Of a DNA stretch of 64,000 bases, positions 17,607 to 25,606 are shown one piece after another. The stretch is from the NCBI GenBank assembly GCA_902790625.1, contig CADASP010000004.1:61836-125835 (forward strand), written 5' to 3'. The stretch's first letter is position 1. Every line of letters begins with the position of its first letter. Both the position numbers and the translations under genes were made by a program. The notes under the pieces were generated by a model that saw only the letters and a program-made list of their open reading frames with translations, was not told the origin of the DNA and made no database searches. This stretch comes from an uncultured Prevotellaceae bacterium. Its GTDB lineage: Bacteria > Bacteroidota > Bacteroidia > Bacteroidales > Bacteroidaceae.

Positions 17607-17638
17607 TTTGTTTTTCAGCGTGAAAAGCAGTAATTTTG
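17607..17638 (+). promoter_or_regulatory. Promoter of recF
   Basis: TTTG (17607-17610), 20 bp, TAATTTTG (17631-17638), ending 10 bases before the start codon. The leader would be only a few bases long. Confidence 0.7.
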
Positions 17639-17648
17639 CAGATAATTT

Positions 17649-18923
17649 ATGGTTTTAGAACAGCTTTCCATCGTCAACTACAAGAATATTGCCGAGTCAA
17701 CGTTGCGCTTCTCGCCGAAGATCAATTGCTTCGTCGGCCACAACGGGGCGGGCAAGACCAACGTGCTCGATGCCATCTATTTCCTCTCCTTCTGCCACTC
17801 CGCCACCACGGTGCAAGACCAGCTGGTGCTGCGCCACCAGCAGGAGTTCTTCGTGATAGAGGGGGAGTATAGCCCCCTCCAACCTACTCAACAAGAGGAT
17901 AGCCCCCTCCAACCTCCCCCAAGGGGGGGAGGCTTTCCAACCACCCCATCCGTTCAAGAGAGCAGTTCATCCCCCTACCCTACCCCAGCGGTGGGAAGCG
18001 AACCCCTTCAAACTACCCCGTCGGAGGGAGACAAAACTCTTCAAGCCACCTCGTTAGGTGAAGGTTTAAAGATTTTCTGCGGCATGAAGCGGGGCACGAA
18101 GAAGCATTTCAAGCGCGATGGAAAGGAGTATAAGCGACTGTCGGAGCACATAGGACTGATTCCCATCGTGATGGTGTCGCCGTCGGACAACCTGCTGATT
18201 GAGGGGGGCAGCGAGGAGCGTCGCCGACTGCTCGACCAGGTGATAGCCCAGACCGACCGCCTGTATATCGACGCCCTGAACCGATATAACAAGGCGTTGC
18301 AGCAGCGCAATGCCTTGCTGCGCGACGAGGAGCACGAGCCAGACCCCACGCTGATGGATGTGCTGGAGGAGGAGATGGCGCGACAGGGCGAAGCCGTGAG
18401 CCGCAGTCGCAGCATGCTGGTGGAGCAGCTGACACCACTCTTCCAGCAGTTCTACCAGCGCATCGCCGACGGGCACGAGCAGGTGGCGCTGAGCTATGTG
18501 AGCCATTGCCAGCGGGGTCCACTGCTCGACGTGATTCGACGCGACCGGATGAAGGACCGCGCCGTGGGCTACTCGCTACATGGCATCCACCGCGACGATC
18601 TCGACATCCTGCTCGACGGCCATCCCATGCGCCGCGAGGGTAGCCAAGGACAGCTGAAGACCTTTGTCATCGCCCTGAAGCTGGCACAATACGAACTACT
18701 GCGCCAGCACGGCACCAACGGCGAACAGCCACTGCTGCTGCTCGACGACATTTTTGACAAGCTCGACGCGCATCGGGTGGAGCATATCATCCAGTTGGTG
18801 GCCAGCCAGCAGTTTGGACAGATATTCATCACCGACACCAACCGCGACCACCTGGACCAAATCCTTTCGCACGGCGATTTCGATTACCGCCTTTTCAACG
18901 TCAGCAATGGGCAAATAGAATAA
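17649..18923 (+). CDS. recF: DNA replication/repair protein RecF with a repeat-derived insertion
   Basis: 424 residues, longer than the usual 360-370. RecF is an SMC-like ATPase that loads RecA at gaps with RecO and RecR. Walker A 'GHNGAGKTN' is at 30-38, the ABC-type signature region 'EGSQGQLKTFVIALKLAQ' near 335-350, Walker B 'LLLLDDIFDKLD' near 365-376. Residues 75-138 (17871-18062), between 'FFVIEGEY' and 'LKIFCGMKRGTKK', are Pro/Ser/Thr/Gly-rich and are encoded by AGCCCCCTCCAACCT-type intergenic repeat sequence; orthologues are expected to join these parts directly by a short turn. The reading frame is kept, so the protein is probably functional. Confidence 0.93.
   Translation: MVLEQLSIVNYKNIAESTLRFSPKINCFVGHNGAGKTNVLDAIYFLSFCHSATTVQDQLVLRHQQEFFVIEGEYSPLQPTQQEDSPLQPPPRGGGFPTTPSVQESSSSPYPTPAVGSEPLQTTPSEGDKTLQATSLGEGLKIFCGMKRGTKKHFKRDGKEYKRLSEHIGLIPIVMVSPSDNLLIEGGSEERRRLLDQVIAQTDRLYIDALNRYNKALQQRNALLRDEEHEPDPTLMDVLEEEMARQGEAVSRSRSMLVEQLTPLFQQFYQRIADGHEQVALSYVSHCQRGPLLDVIRRDRMKDRAVGYSLHGIHRDDLDILLDGHPMRREGSQGQLKTFVIALKLAQYELLRQHGTNGEQPLLLLDDIFDKLDAHRVEHIIQLVASQQFGQIFITDTNRDHLDQILSHGDFDYRLFNVSNGQIE
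17868..18062. repeat. Intergenic-type repeats inside recF
   Basis: Two copies of ATAGCCCCCTCCAACCT followed by CCCCAAGGGGGGAGG and CCCCTACCCTACCCC segments. This composition is that of the G/C-rich palindromes between genes, yet it is read in frame without stops. Confidence 0.8.
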
Positions 18924-18925
18924 GG

Positions 18926-19015
18926 TAACGCCACCGAAAAAAATCTCGTACGAGATTTTTCAAAAAGTCGTTACCGTTTTTCAAAAAGTCGTTACCAAAT
19001 TTTCGAGAGGCGTTA
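18926..19015. repeat. GGTAACGCC/AAAAAGTCGTTACC repeat cluster after recF
   Basis: Contains GGTAACGCC, two tandem copies of TTTTTCAAAAAGTCGTTACC and AAATTTTCGAGAGGCGTTA. These echo the hairpin at 246-307 (AAAAAGTC, GGCGTT). The palindrome at 18939-18960 lies within it. Confidence 0.7.
18939..18960 (+). terminator. Probable recF terminator
   Basis: Self-complementary 22-mer AAAAA-TCTCGTACGAGA-TTTTT starting 16 bases after the recF stop. It ends in a T run, as expected for an intrinsic terminator. Confidence 0.65.
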
Positions 19016-19067
19016 GCGGGTGTTTTTTAACCCAAACAGTCGATAAAACCAATTAGGGATAAACTAC

Positions 19068-19121
19068 GCGCAGCCACTCCCCTTCTGAACCCTCCCCTTG
19101 AAGGGAGGGGAAGGGCTGCAC
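19068..19121. repeat. GCGCAGCC...GGCTGC palindromic repeat
   Basis: GCGCAGCC at one end and GGGCTGCAC at the other frame a core CCTCCCCTTGAAGGGAGGGG palindrome. Same family as 20551-20704 and 37391-37536. The rest of the gap 18924-19280 holds only the neighbouring repeat cluster and a promoter. Confidence 0.85.
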
Positions 19122-19215
19122 GACCAAATCAAATAATTAGAAATCCCCTATAGCATATAAACAAACGATTTGTTTTGTGTCTTTTTGAGACCATTCTGCA
19201 TTTTTCTCCACATTC

Positions 19216-19246
19216 CTTGTGCCTTCCATTTTTTTTCGTACCTTTG
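19216..19246 (+). promoter_or_regulatory. Promoter of the small exported-protein remnant
   Basis: CTTG (19216-19219), 19 bp, TACCTTTG (19239-19246), 34 bases before the ATG at 19281. The promoter looks intact although the gene is broken. Confidence 0.6.
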
Positions 19247-19280
19247 CAGCAAATATTTCGTTTAACTAAAAAACAAAGCT

Positions 19281-19542
19281 ATGAAGAAAAAGATGATGAT
19301 TGCTGCCGTAGCACTCTTTTGCGCTACCGTAGCACAAGCCCAGTTAAGAGTTTCCAGCCAGGGAAAAGTAGCCGTTGGAACGACGAGTCTTTTCAAATGT
19401 TGAGCTGTCTTTTGAAGCAGGTGCAAGTCTTGAAATAAAAAATGGTGGTGTCTTAATACCTCGAAACCACCTTATAATTCCTTTAGGTGTGGAGATCAAG
19501 ATTGAGCAAGGACAAATAGTGTTAAATGATGAAGATGATTGA
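19281..19542 (+). pseudogene. Frameshifted small exported protein
   Basis: An ATG at 19281 opens a signal peptide (MKKKMMIAAVALFCATVAQA) and 'QLRVSSQGKVAVGTTS', then stops at 19403. From 19399 another frame continues for 48 codons ('VELSFEAGASLEIKNGGVL', 'IIPLGVEIKIEQGQ') to a TGA at 19542. Together they read like one small exported protein with a short beta-strand-rich domain, separated by a frameshift. An alternative is that the first 40-residue peptide is a real small protein. Confidence 0.6.
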
Positions 19543-19572
19543 TTGACGATAAAAGGGAAATCTATAACTTTG
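19542..19572 (+). promoter_or_regulatory. Possible promoter of the 19598 gene
   Basis: ATTG (19542-19545), 19 bp, TAACTTTG (19565-19572), 25 bases before the ATG at 19598. Confidence 0.5.
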
Positions 19573-19597
19573 TGTAACAATATTACTGATTATCGTT

Positions 19598-20434
19598 ATG
19601 GGCATAAGATTTTTGACAACATTCATGCTGCTGGAATTCTGTTTTGTGGCACGCCCACAGGTAATAGCTGCCCCAGTATCACACCAACTGGTGGAGGAGG
19701 GCAGGTCTTGGAAGACAGAAGTGATTGACACGGAATCAGGGGTGCAGCCATCGACGCATTCACACTATATCAAGGGCGACACTCTGATATATAATGAGAC
19801 ATGGAAGAAAGTGTTTTTCAGCAAGGAGGGGCAGGAAGATTCCTATTTTGCGGCCATGCGTGAGGAAGGACAAAAGGTGTATGCCATAGCAAGTGGCTGC
19901 GACACGCCTCGACTTCTCTATGACTTTAGCCTTCAAGTGGGCGACACGCCCATTTGTATTTCCGAGTCCAAACTGTGCGGGGCTTTCGATTGTTTGATTG
20001 AATCAACGGAGTCACTCAATTATGATGACTGGTACACAAGGATGGAGTTGAAACATATTGATGTTATCAATGTCAATGGGCAGGAACGCCGGCGCTTTAT
20101 TTTCGAGTCTGACTACTCGGCCTGTTCGCGCAAGCTCTCTGATTTTTCGTATCCCGCCCTTGTATGGGTCGAAGGAATAGGCTCTTGTGGTGGTCCTTTC
20201 TTGTCATGGAGCAAGCCAACGCCGGAAAGCAGGTTGACTTGCTACTTGGATGGCAACGTCATTTTTGAGGATGAAGACTTCTATGTTCCAGGAGCTACAG
20301 ATGACATTAACCAGCATACATCAGTCTATGCATTCGGCAAAGATGAGAAGTACGACCTGCAGGGCCGCCGCATTGATGCCACACCAGCCAAGGGTGTCTA
20401 CATCAGAAACGGACGGAAGCAGGTGGTGCGCTGA
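19598..20434 (+). CDS. Exported protein with GRKQVVR tail, function unknown
   Basis: 278 residues. The first 24 residues are a plausible signal peptide (FLTTFMLLEFCFVARPQVIA). The middle has 'HYIKGDTLIYNETWKKVFF', 'YAIASGCDTPRLLYDFSLQVGD' and 'ALVWVEGIGSCGGPF', the pattern of a family of Bacteroidales exported proteins with no assigned function. It ends 'YDLQGRRIDATPAKGVYIRN' plus GRKQVVR, the same class of tail as the large surface proteins at 320-2602, 3245-8398 and 25685-35821. It is likely delivered to the cell surface or periplasm. It stands alone, after the broken gene at 19281-19542. Confidence 0.8.
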   Translation: MGIRFLTTFMLLEFCFVARPQVIAAPVSHQLVEEGRSWKTEVIDTESGVQPSTHSHYIKGDTLIYNETWKKVFFSKEGQEDSYFAAMREEGQKVYAIASGCDTPRLLYDFSLQVGDTPICISESKLCGAFDCLIESTESLNYDDWYTRMELKHIDVINVNGQERRRFIFESDYSACSRKLSDFSYPALVWVEGIGSCGGPFLSWSKPTPESRLTCYLDGNVIFEDEDFYVPGATDDINQHTSVYAFGKDEKYDLQGRRIDATPAKGVYIRNGRKQVVR

Positions 20435-20550
20435 GCTTTATGAGACTGTTGGCCATTTAGGCCGTTGGCGCGGTCTAAACGCCTATACCTATTATTTGAA
20501 TTCGTGGAAAGAATTACTCACATTAGGTGACTTCTATTAATTCGTTTCAT

Positions 20551-20704
20551 TGCGCAGCCCTTCCCCTCCCTTCAAGGGGAGGGGCGGGGGTGGGGTCTCT
20601 ATCTTTCTGGCAATGAAGATTATACAGACCCCACCCCTCGCTCGGCCGAAGGACGCTTGCAAGGCAAGAACCCCTCCCCTTGAAGAAAGGGGAGTGGCTG
20701 CGCA
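20551..20704. repeat. Nested GCGCAGCC palindromic repeat, long copy
   Basis: Outer ends are TGCGCAGCC and GGCTGCGCA. Inside, CCCCTCCCTTCAAGGGGAGGGG and GGGTGGGGTCT pair with AGACCCCACCC and CCCCTCCCCTTGAAG. It lies between converging genes (20434 and 20742) and could terminate both. The rest of the gap 20435-20741 shows nothing. Confidence 0.88.
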
Positions 20705-20741
20705 TTGTTCTTGTCTTTTATAAGAACACAAATATTTATTC

Positions 20742-23141
20742 CTATTTCTTGATGCGGATGATATTGAGCGAATAGGGCGGGATGTCCAGCGTCACGCTGT
20801 TGCCGACAGGGCTGAGGAGCTGGTCAACGGGATGGATGCGGGTGGGCTCCTGCAGGGTGTTCTCGTCGGTGCCCTCGTTGGCAGCCAGGCGCACCAGACG
20901 TGCCTCGCGCGGGGTGAAGTTCTTCAGGTTCAGGGCGGCGGTGGTCATCATGTGGCTGGTGTTCGCCACCTTCACGATGAGTTCGCCGGCGCGGTCGTCG
21001 ATGGTGGCACTGCTGAAGATGCCCTTCGACTTGTCTTGCTTCAGCACGGTGTCGAAGACGAGGTCGTCGCCAAGCCACGCCTTCACGCTGTCGCCAGCCA
21101 CCTGCAAGGTGATGTCGTACCAACGCCCCTCTTGCACTCGGCCTCGGCGGGTGACAGTCTGCAGCTTGCCGCCCGAGCTTATCTGCTCGATGGCATGCTG
21201 CGTGTTGCCCCATCCGCCGAAGTTGAGCCAACAGTAGTTCTTCTCGTCCACATAATTAAATATAATGAGGAAACCCTCGGCACCACGGTCCTTGCGGGCA
21301 CGGAACTTGGCGGTGTAGTGGTCGCTGTCGATGACGTTCTTCTCCAAGCAGATGGCTCCCTGCTGCCTGCCCGATTGCCTCAGCGTGTTGCCCTCCTTCT
21401 TCCAGTTGCCACTGACGATGTCGATGTCCTTCTCCGTTTGGAACGACGCCTGGGTGTCCCATGTGCCGAAGCCTATGCGACTCGTCTTCGGCGTTATCGG
21501 CTTCTGCAGCAAGCCCTTATAGGGATTGGTCTGGCTCACCTTCACCACCTGCGTGCCGATGTGCTGGGGCATGAGCTGCTGCACGTAGTAGCTGGGGGTG
21601 CCCATCACACGGCTGCTGCTGAAGCGAATCATGTCGGGGCGCCAGCGCGCATCGTTCTCGTTGACGAAGATGGGGGCGTAGGAGGCCAGCTCCACCACGT
21701 CGCTGTTGTTCTCCATACCCATCATGTAGACGGCCTCGCCCAGGGCGGCGTTCATGTTGCCCAGGTTGCCGAAGCCATCGGTCACGGCATACTCGCCCAC
21801 GTAGACCTTCGGCCCACGACGGTCGTAGCTGTCGTATTTGTGGAATGCCTCGGCAAACCAGCTGGGGTTGCGGTAGTAGTGCTCGTCGAGCAGGTCAACG
21901 GGCAGCGACGAGTTCCACTTCGGGTTGTCGTCGCCCCAGGCCACCACGTTGCCAATGATTTTCATCTGCGGATACTTGGCGCGGATGGCCTTGTAGAACT
22001 GGTCGTAGCGCTCGTAGTAGTGGTCGCTCTGCTGGCGCGGGTCGGGCTGGTTGTTCTCGTTGCCCACCTTGGCGCGCAGGGCACCATACTTCGACGTGGT
22101 GGGGCCGTTGGCATACTCGATGGCGTTCAGGCACTCGTCGATCCAAGGCTGTATGCTGTCGTAGGGTGTCATGCCTCCATGCCACAGACCCACGTTGACC
22201 ACGTAGAGGGGCTTGGCGCCCAGGTCTTCGGCCAGCTGCAGATACTCGTGATAGCCCAAGCCATCGGTGGTGCGGTAGCCCCAGTTCACGTTCCAGTGAC
22301 CCTCACGCTCCTCGATGGGGCCAATGGTGCGCTCCCAGCGGAAAGCGTTGTCGGGACTCTCCTGTCCCTCCACGAAGCAGCCGCCGGGGAAGCGCATGAA
22401 CTTCGGGTGCATCTGCCACAGCATGTTGGCCAGGTCGGGGCGCATGCCGTTGGGGCGGTTCTTAAACGTGGGCGGGAAGAGGCTCACCATGTCGAGCTGA
22501 ACAGTGCCCACACCGTCGAAGACGAGGACGAACTGCGACTGTGGGTCGTTGGCATTGCTCAGCAGGGTGGCCTCATATTTCTTCCACTCCTTCGACTTCG
22601 CGTCGAGGGTGATGGCGGCCTCAGCATAAATCTCCTCGCCCTTCTGTGAGCAGAGGGTGGCCTTCACGGCTCCGCCCTTGTATTTCGTGGCCTTGGCCCA
22701 GAAACTGAGCTGGTAGGTGCGTCCCTGCACGGCATTGATGCCCCAGAAGCCCTCGTTGACCAGACAGACGGGTATCTGCGGCGTGGCCATGATGTCGAGC
22801 TGCAGGGCATTGTGCTGCACACTGTTGAGTAGCGGGGTCTTCTTTGAAGGCTGAATCAGCTTTGCCGAGAGCTGCGAGGGGGCGGCAGCAAAGGTGGTCC
22901 ACCCCTGCATGTCGGCGGGAGCCCCGAAGCGGGGGCCGTCCTCGAACGAACGGTTGCGGATGAGCTCGGCATAGAGGCCGCCGTCGGCAGCGTGGTTGAT
23001 GTCTTCGTAGAAGATGCCGTAGAGCATGGGACTCACGCGCGGACCGCGCTGTTGGGCATCGATGTCGATGCTCACTTGCGCATGGGCACACAGCATGGGC
23101 AGCGTGCATGCGGCTGAAAGGAGGATGTGCTTAATGGTCAT
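20742..23141 (-). CDS. Alpha-L-arabinofuranosidase, glycoside hydrolase family 51
   Basis: Start at 23141 (MTIKHILLSAACTLPMLCAHAQ) gives a clean signal peptide; an upstream in-frame ATG at 23177 adds 12 residues. The mature protein starts 'RGPRVSPMLYGIFYEDINHAADGGLYAELIRNRSFE', the canonical GH51 opening, with a carbohydrate-binding-like domain inserted at about 80-230. The catalytic acid is the Glu of 'AKVGNENNQPD' and the nucleophile the Glu of 'VYVGEYAVTDG'. A further lectin-like insert ('FRARKDRGAEGFLIIFNYVDEKNYCWLNFGGW') precedes the C-terminal beta domain. It releases terminal arabinofuranose from arabinan or arabinoxylan, complementing the GH43 pair at 11-15 kb. Confidence 0.93.
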   Translation of the reverse strand: MTIKHILLSAACTLPMLCAHAQVSIDIDAQQRGPRVSPMLYGIFYEDINHAADGGLYAELIRNRSFEDGPRFGAPADMQGWTTFAAAPSQLSAKLIQPSKKTPLLNSVQHNALQLDIMATPQIPVCLVNEGFWGINAVQGRTYQLSFWAKATKYKGGAVKATLCSQKGEEIYAEAAITLDAKSKEWKKYEATLLSNANDPQSQFVLVFDGVGTVQLDMVSLFPPTFKNRPNGMRPDLANMLWQMHPKFMRFPGGCFVEGQESPDNAFRWERTIGPIEEREGHWNVNWGYRTTDGLGYHEYLQLAEDLGAKPLYVVNVGLWHGGMTPYDSIQPWIDECLNAIEYANGPTTSKYGALRAKVGNENNQPDPRQQSDHYYERYDQFYKAIRAKYPQMKIIGNVVAWGDDNPKWNSSLPVDLLDEHYYRNPSWFAEAFHKYDSYDRRGPKVYVGEYAVTDGFGNLGNMNAALGEAVYMMGMENNSDVVELASYAPIFVNENDARWRPDMIRFSSSRVMGTPSYYVQQLMPQHIGTQVVKVSQTNPYKGLLQKPITPKTSRIGFGTWDTQASFQTEKDIDIVSGNWKKEGNTLRQSGRQQGAICLEKNVIDSDHYTAKFRARKDRGAEGFLIIFNYVDEKNYCWLNFGGWGNTQHAIEQISSGGKLQTVTRRGRVQEGRWYDITLQVAGDSVKAWLGDDLVFDTVLKQDKSKGIFSSATIDDRAGELIVKVANTSHMMTTAALNLKNFTPREARLVRLAANEGTDENTLQEPTRIHPVDQLLSPVGNSVTLDIPPYSLNIIRIKK

Positions 23142-23174
23142 AGTTGTTAGGGATGATAAAAATGAAAGATTTGA

Positions 23175-23182
23175 CAAAATTA
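23175..23182 (-). promoter_or_regulatory. Possible -7 element of the GH51 gene
   Basis: Minus-strand TAATTTTG about 34 bases before the start at 23141; no good -33 TTTG is seen. Confidence 0.45.
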
Positions 23183-23255
23183 GTGTAAAAAAGCCGAACG
23201 GACGGCCATTTTTTCGTTAATTATCCATAAAAAGCACGTCGAAGGGGGCAAAAAG

Positions 23256-23287
23256 CTTGCGCAGTATCATCCGAAACACTAATTTTG
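23256..23287 (+). promoter_or_regulatory. Promoter of tmRNA
   Basis: CTTG (23256-23259), 20 bp, TAATTTTG (23280-23287), with the mature RNA beginning at 23301. The 10-mer GCAGTATCAT occurs on both sides of it, at 23261-23270 and 23291-23300. Confidence 0.6.
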
Positions 23288-23300
23288 CACGCAGTATCAT

Positions 23301-23698
23301 GGGCTTGACTGGATTTGACGGCAAGATGAAATGGTACGTAAGCATGCGGAGTGACGACTGTGTTCTCCATAATCAATTCGGTCGAAAATTAATTGGCAAC
23401 AATGAGTATGCTCTCGCTGCTTGATTGAAGTATAGTAGATCGTTAGCTTAATTCCGTCACAAGGTGACAGAACGAGACGTCGCTCCGAGGATGTTGTTCC
23501 GAATCCAAAGAACAAGCGGCGCAGGTAAAATCGGGAATAGCCCTGTTGGGCCTCGACGGCGGGGTGAGATTCAGAGGATAAGGGTGCAGTTGGTGGCTCA
23601 GGTCTTGCTGCATCACGAAAACGAAGGCTGAGATAAGCATGTAGAAAGCGTATGGTTTCCTTGTGCGGACGAGGGTTCGACTCCCTCCAGGTCCACTA
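23301..23698 (+). ncRNA. ssrA: Transfer-messenger RNA (tmRNA)
   Basis: The 5' end GGGCTTGACTGGATTTGACGG is the conserved tmRNA start, and the 3' end has the T-arm GAGGG-TTCGACT-CCCTC. GGGCUUG at 23301-23307 pairs over seven bases (with two G-U pairs) with CAGGUCC at 23688-23694, followed by discriminator A; CCA is not encoded (CTA instead). The tag reading frame is at 23395-23424 and gives GNNEYALAA followed by TGA. tmRNA rescues ribosomes stalled on broken mRNA and marks the product for proteolysis. The length of about 395 nt is normal. Confidence 0.95.
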
Positions 23699-23703
23699 AA
23701 AAA

Positions 23704-23729
23704 GGCTGCACTTCGGTGCAGCCTTTTTT
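23704..23729 (+). terminator. tmRNA terminator
   Basis: GGCTGCAC-TTCG-GTGCAGCC followed by six T, with an A run on the other side. A textbook intrinsic terminator immediately after ssrA. Confidence 0.95.
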
Positions 23730-23754
23730 GATTGTCGGACTATTCGGACTAATC

Positions 23755-23822
23755 TGACAAGTCTGATTAATCTGAGTAATCCGAGTAATCCGAGTAATCC
23801 GACTAATCCGATTAATCCGACC
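23755..23822. repeat. 9-bp TAATCCGA(G/C/T) tandem array
   Basis: Imperfect 9-mers (CTGATTAAT, CTGAGTAAT, CCGAGTAAT, CCGAGTAAT, CCGACTAAT, CCGATTAAT, CCGACCAGT) follow the tmRNA terminator up to the small gene's 3' end. Confidence 0.8.
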
Positions 23823-23832
23823 AGTCGATTAT

Positions 23833-23973
23833 CTATTCTTCATCCATATCGCCCACGGTGGAGGTGCTGTTTTCGCTGCTACGATACTCTTGCACGCTGT
23901 AAGGCCCGAGCAGTTGATGGCCCGTGGCGAGAGCCACCACAAGGGTGTCGGGGCTGGTGTATGTCTTTTTCAT
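23833..23973 (-). CDS. 46-residue conserved-looking small protein
   Basis: Begins ATG at 23973, two bases after the stop of the fimbrillin-like gene, and ends TAG at 23833. The product starts MKKTYTSPDTLVVALATGHQ and ends with an acidic tail (VGDMDEE). Such short MKKxYxxP-starting proteins are frequent beside surface-protein loci in Prevotella and Bacteroides, but I do not know a function. The tight spacing argues for translation with the upstream gene. Confidence 0.6.
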   Translation of the reverse strand: MKKTYTSPDTLVVALATGHQLLGPYSVQEYRSSENSTSTVGDMDEE

Positions 23974-23975
23974 GG

Positions 23976-24794
23976 CTAAATAAATGATGAACCTACTCTA
24001 ATGTTGATGGTGTACTCGATGCCGGCATCCCACTCGCCGTCGAGCGTAAGCGTCTTGGTCTTCTGCGTGCCGTCCACCGTGTAGGTCAGCACCAACTCCA
24101 TCCCCTGCTTTGACTGGGGGATGACGAAGAAGTATTTGCAGGGCAGCTGGGTGTAGTCGTTGGCTTTCAGGGTGATGTCGCCATTGGTGAGGGTGAAATA
24201 TTTTTCACCAGAAACGTTCTTCCAGCCCTCGTTATAGTGATACTCGCCCTGGTTCTTCACCTTGAGGAGCACCACGCTTTTCACGGTGATATCGCTGGCC
24301 GCTACGGTGTTAGTTTTGCAGATAGAGAACTTCACAGCGGCGCAGGCATGGTCGAAGGAAAGCGACACTTTGCCATTAGCATCGCTATAGGCTATCTGTT
24401 CGTGCTTAGCCACCAGCAAGTCTTTCTGTGAGAACGCGTCCTCCTCCATAGTGAACGAGACGTAGGGGGAACCACCGTTGTAATTGAACGTACCCGCCGT
24501 GTTGGCATAGAAATCGATCTTATCGTTATTAGGCACAGGCCATTGGGGGTTATTCCACCCCTCATTGCTCTTGGTGAGGGGGGAAGAATAATTGCTCTGG
24601 TAATTCAATGTGAACGCGCTGAGCGACTCTGTGGTGATGGGAGCGGCGGTGCGGGTGGTGCCGTCCTCGTCGGTCAAGGCGTGCTCGGTCACCTCCACGG
24701 TGAGCAGCCGTGGTGCCTCTTCGGTGCCGTCATCCGAGGAACAGGCAACGAAACTGGCCACAGCCAACAACTGAAGAAAGGCTAATTTTTTCAT
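23976..24794 (-). CDS. Fimbrillin-family (Mfa-like) lipoprotein
   Basis: 272 residues. An N-terminal lipoprotein-type signal ends at 'ASFVACSSDD', with Cys19 as likely acylation site. The rest shows the fimbrillin-family plan: 'ITTESLSAFTLNYQ', 'WPVPNNDKIDFYAN', 'SYVSFTMEEDAFSQKDLLVA'-like segment, then 'VSLSFDHACAAVKFSI' (the F-x-H-x-x-x-x-V-x-F strand typical of Mfa/FimA relatives) and 'GIEYTINIRV' at the end. It may be a surface appendage subunit or an anchored stand-alone protein; no usher-like or Mfa2-like anchor gene is adjacent. It is read after the lipoprotein at 24798-25604 with a 3-bp gap. Confidence 0.85.
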   Translation of the reverse strand: MKKLAFLQLLAVASFVACSSDDGTEEAPRLLTVEVTEHALTDEDGTTRTAAPITTESLSAFTLNYQSNYSSPLTKSNEGWNNPQWPVPNNDKIDFYANTAGTFNYNGGSPYVSFTMEEDAFSQKDLLVAKHEQIAYSDANGKVSLSFDHACAAVKFSICKTNTVAASDITVKSVVLLKVKNQGEYHYNEGWKNVSGEKYFTLTNGDITLKANDYTQLPCKYFFVIPQSKQGMELVLTYTVDGTQKTKTLTLDGEWDAGIEYTINIRVGSSFI

Positions 24795-24797
24795 TGC

Positions 24798-25604
24798 TTA
24801 GAACTTGATGTAAACGTTTTGCATAGTCTGAGTAAGGTCGACGGGTGTTTCGATGGTGTAGACACCTTGCTTCTCGGCACTGTAGTAGCGTAGCTGGGCC
24901 GTCGTTTCGCCATCGCGGAAGAAGCTTTCGCCTCTCCATCCTGTGAACAGTTTCTCATTGCGCACATAGACGCAACGGCACTCGCCATCGACGAAAGATG
25001 CCAGCATGTCGCCGTCGGTGACGGTGAAGGGCAGCTCGTCGGGCATCATCACGGCGGCAAAAGCCCTGTTCGGGTATTTGGAATTGCCGTCACCGGGTTC
25101 TACAATAATCCTGAAAGGGTCGTCGAGCAGGTCGTTGGGAGTGAAACAGGGCATGGCTTGGTAGACAAACAGGTGCTTCAGCTGGTTGTTGTAGTAGCGC
25201 AGCTCCATTTGGCGCTCGGTGTCTTCGCCGTGGCCCTTCACATGAATGAGATAGAGCACCATGCCGTCGGGATAGACATTGCGGTAGCCGATGCCACGGC
25301 ACTCGCCATCGATGAAAACGGCCATGGGGTCGTCGTCGGTAGAGAAGGGCAGGAACTCACCGCCCAGCTCAAGCAGCACGTTCATGCTGTACTCAAACTT
25401 CGACGCATCGGGGACATGCCATGAGGGGGCGTCGTCGTGCCACGACCAGTCGATATGCCAGTCGGGGGCTGACGGCGTGGCGGAGAAAGGCGCGGTGAAG
25501 AGCGCAGGGGTGGGCTTCGTGTCCTCATCGCCATCGCTCGAAGAGCAGCCCCACGCCAGGGCGAGGAGTGCTGCGAACACCAGTGATTTTGTTATTGTCT
25601 TCAT
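24798..25604 (-). CDS. Lipoprotein with two FVDGECRG-type modules
   Basis: 268 residues. Signal ending 'LLALAWGCSSSDGDED', with Cys20 in a lipobox (AWGC) followed by an acidic linker. Two related halves follow: 'PMAVFIDGECRGIGYRNVYP' with 'MELRYYNNQ', and 'MLASFVDGECRCVYVRNEKL' with 'AQLRYYSAEKQGVY'. This is the same module as in the protein at 320-2602 and near the C-terminus of the adjacent giant protein. No known function. It lies between the giant gene and the fimbrillin-like gene, all leftward. Confidence 0.82.
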   Translation of the reverse strand: MKTITKSLVFAALLALAWGCSSSDGDEDTKPTPALFTAPFSATPSAPDWHIDWSWHDDAPSWHVPDASKFEYSMNVLLELGGEFLPFSTDDDPMAVFIDGECRGIGYRNVYPDGMVLYLIHVKGHGEDTERQMELRYYNNQLKHLFVYQAMPCFTPNDLLDDPFRIIVEPGDGNSKYPNRAFAAVMMPDELPFTVTDGDMLASFVDGECRCVYVRNEKLFTGWRGESFFRDGETTAQLRYYSAEKQGVYTIETPVDLTQTMQNVYIKF

Positions 25605-25606
25605 TG

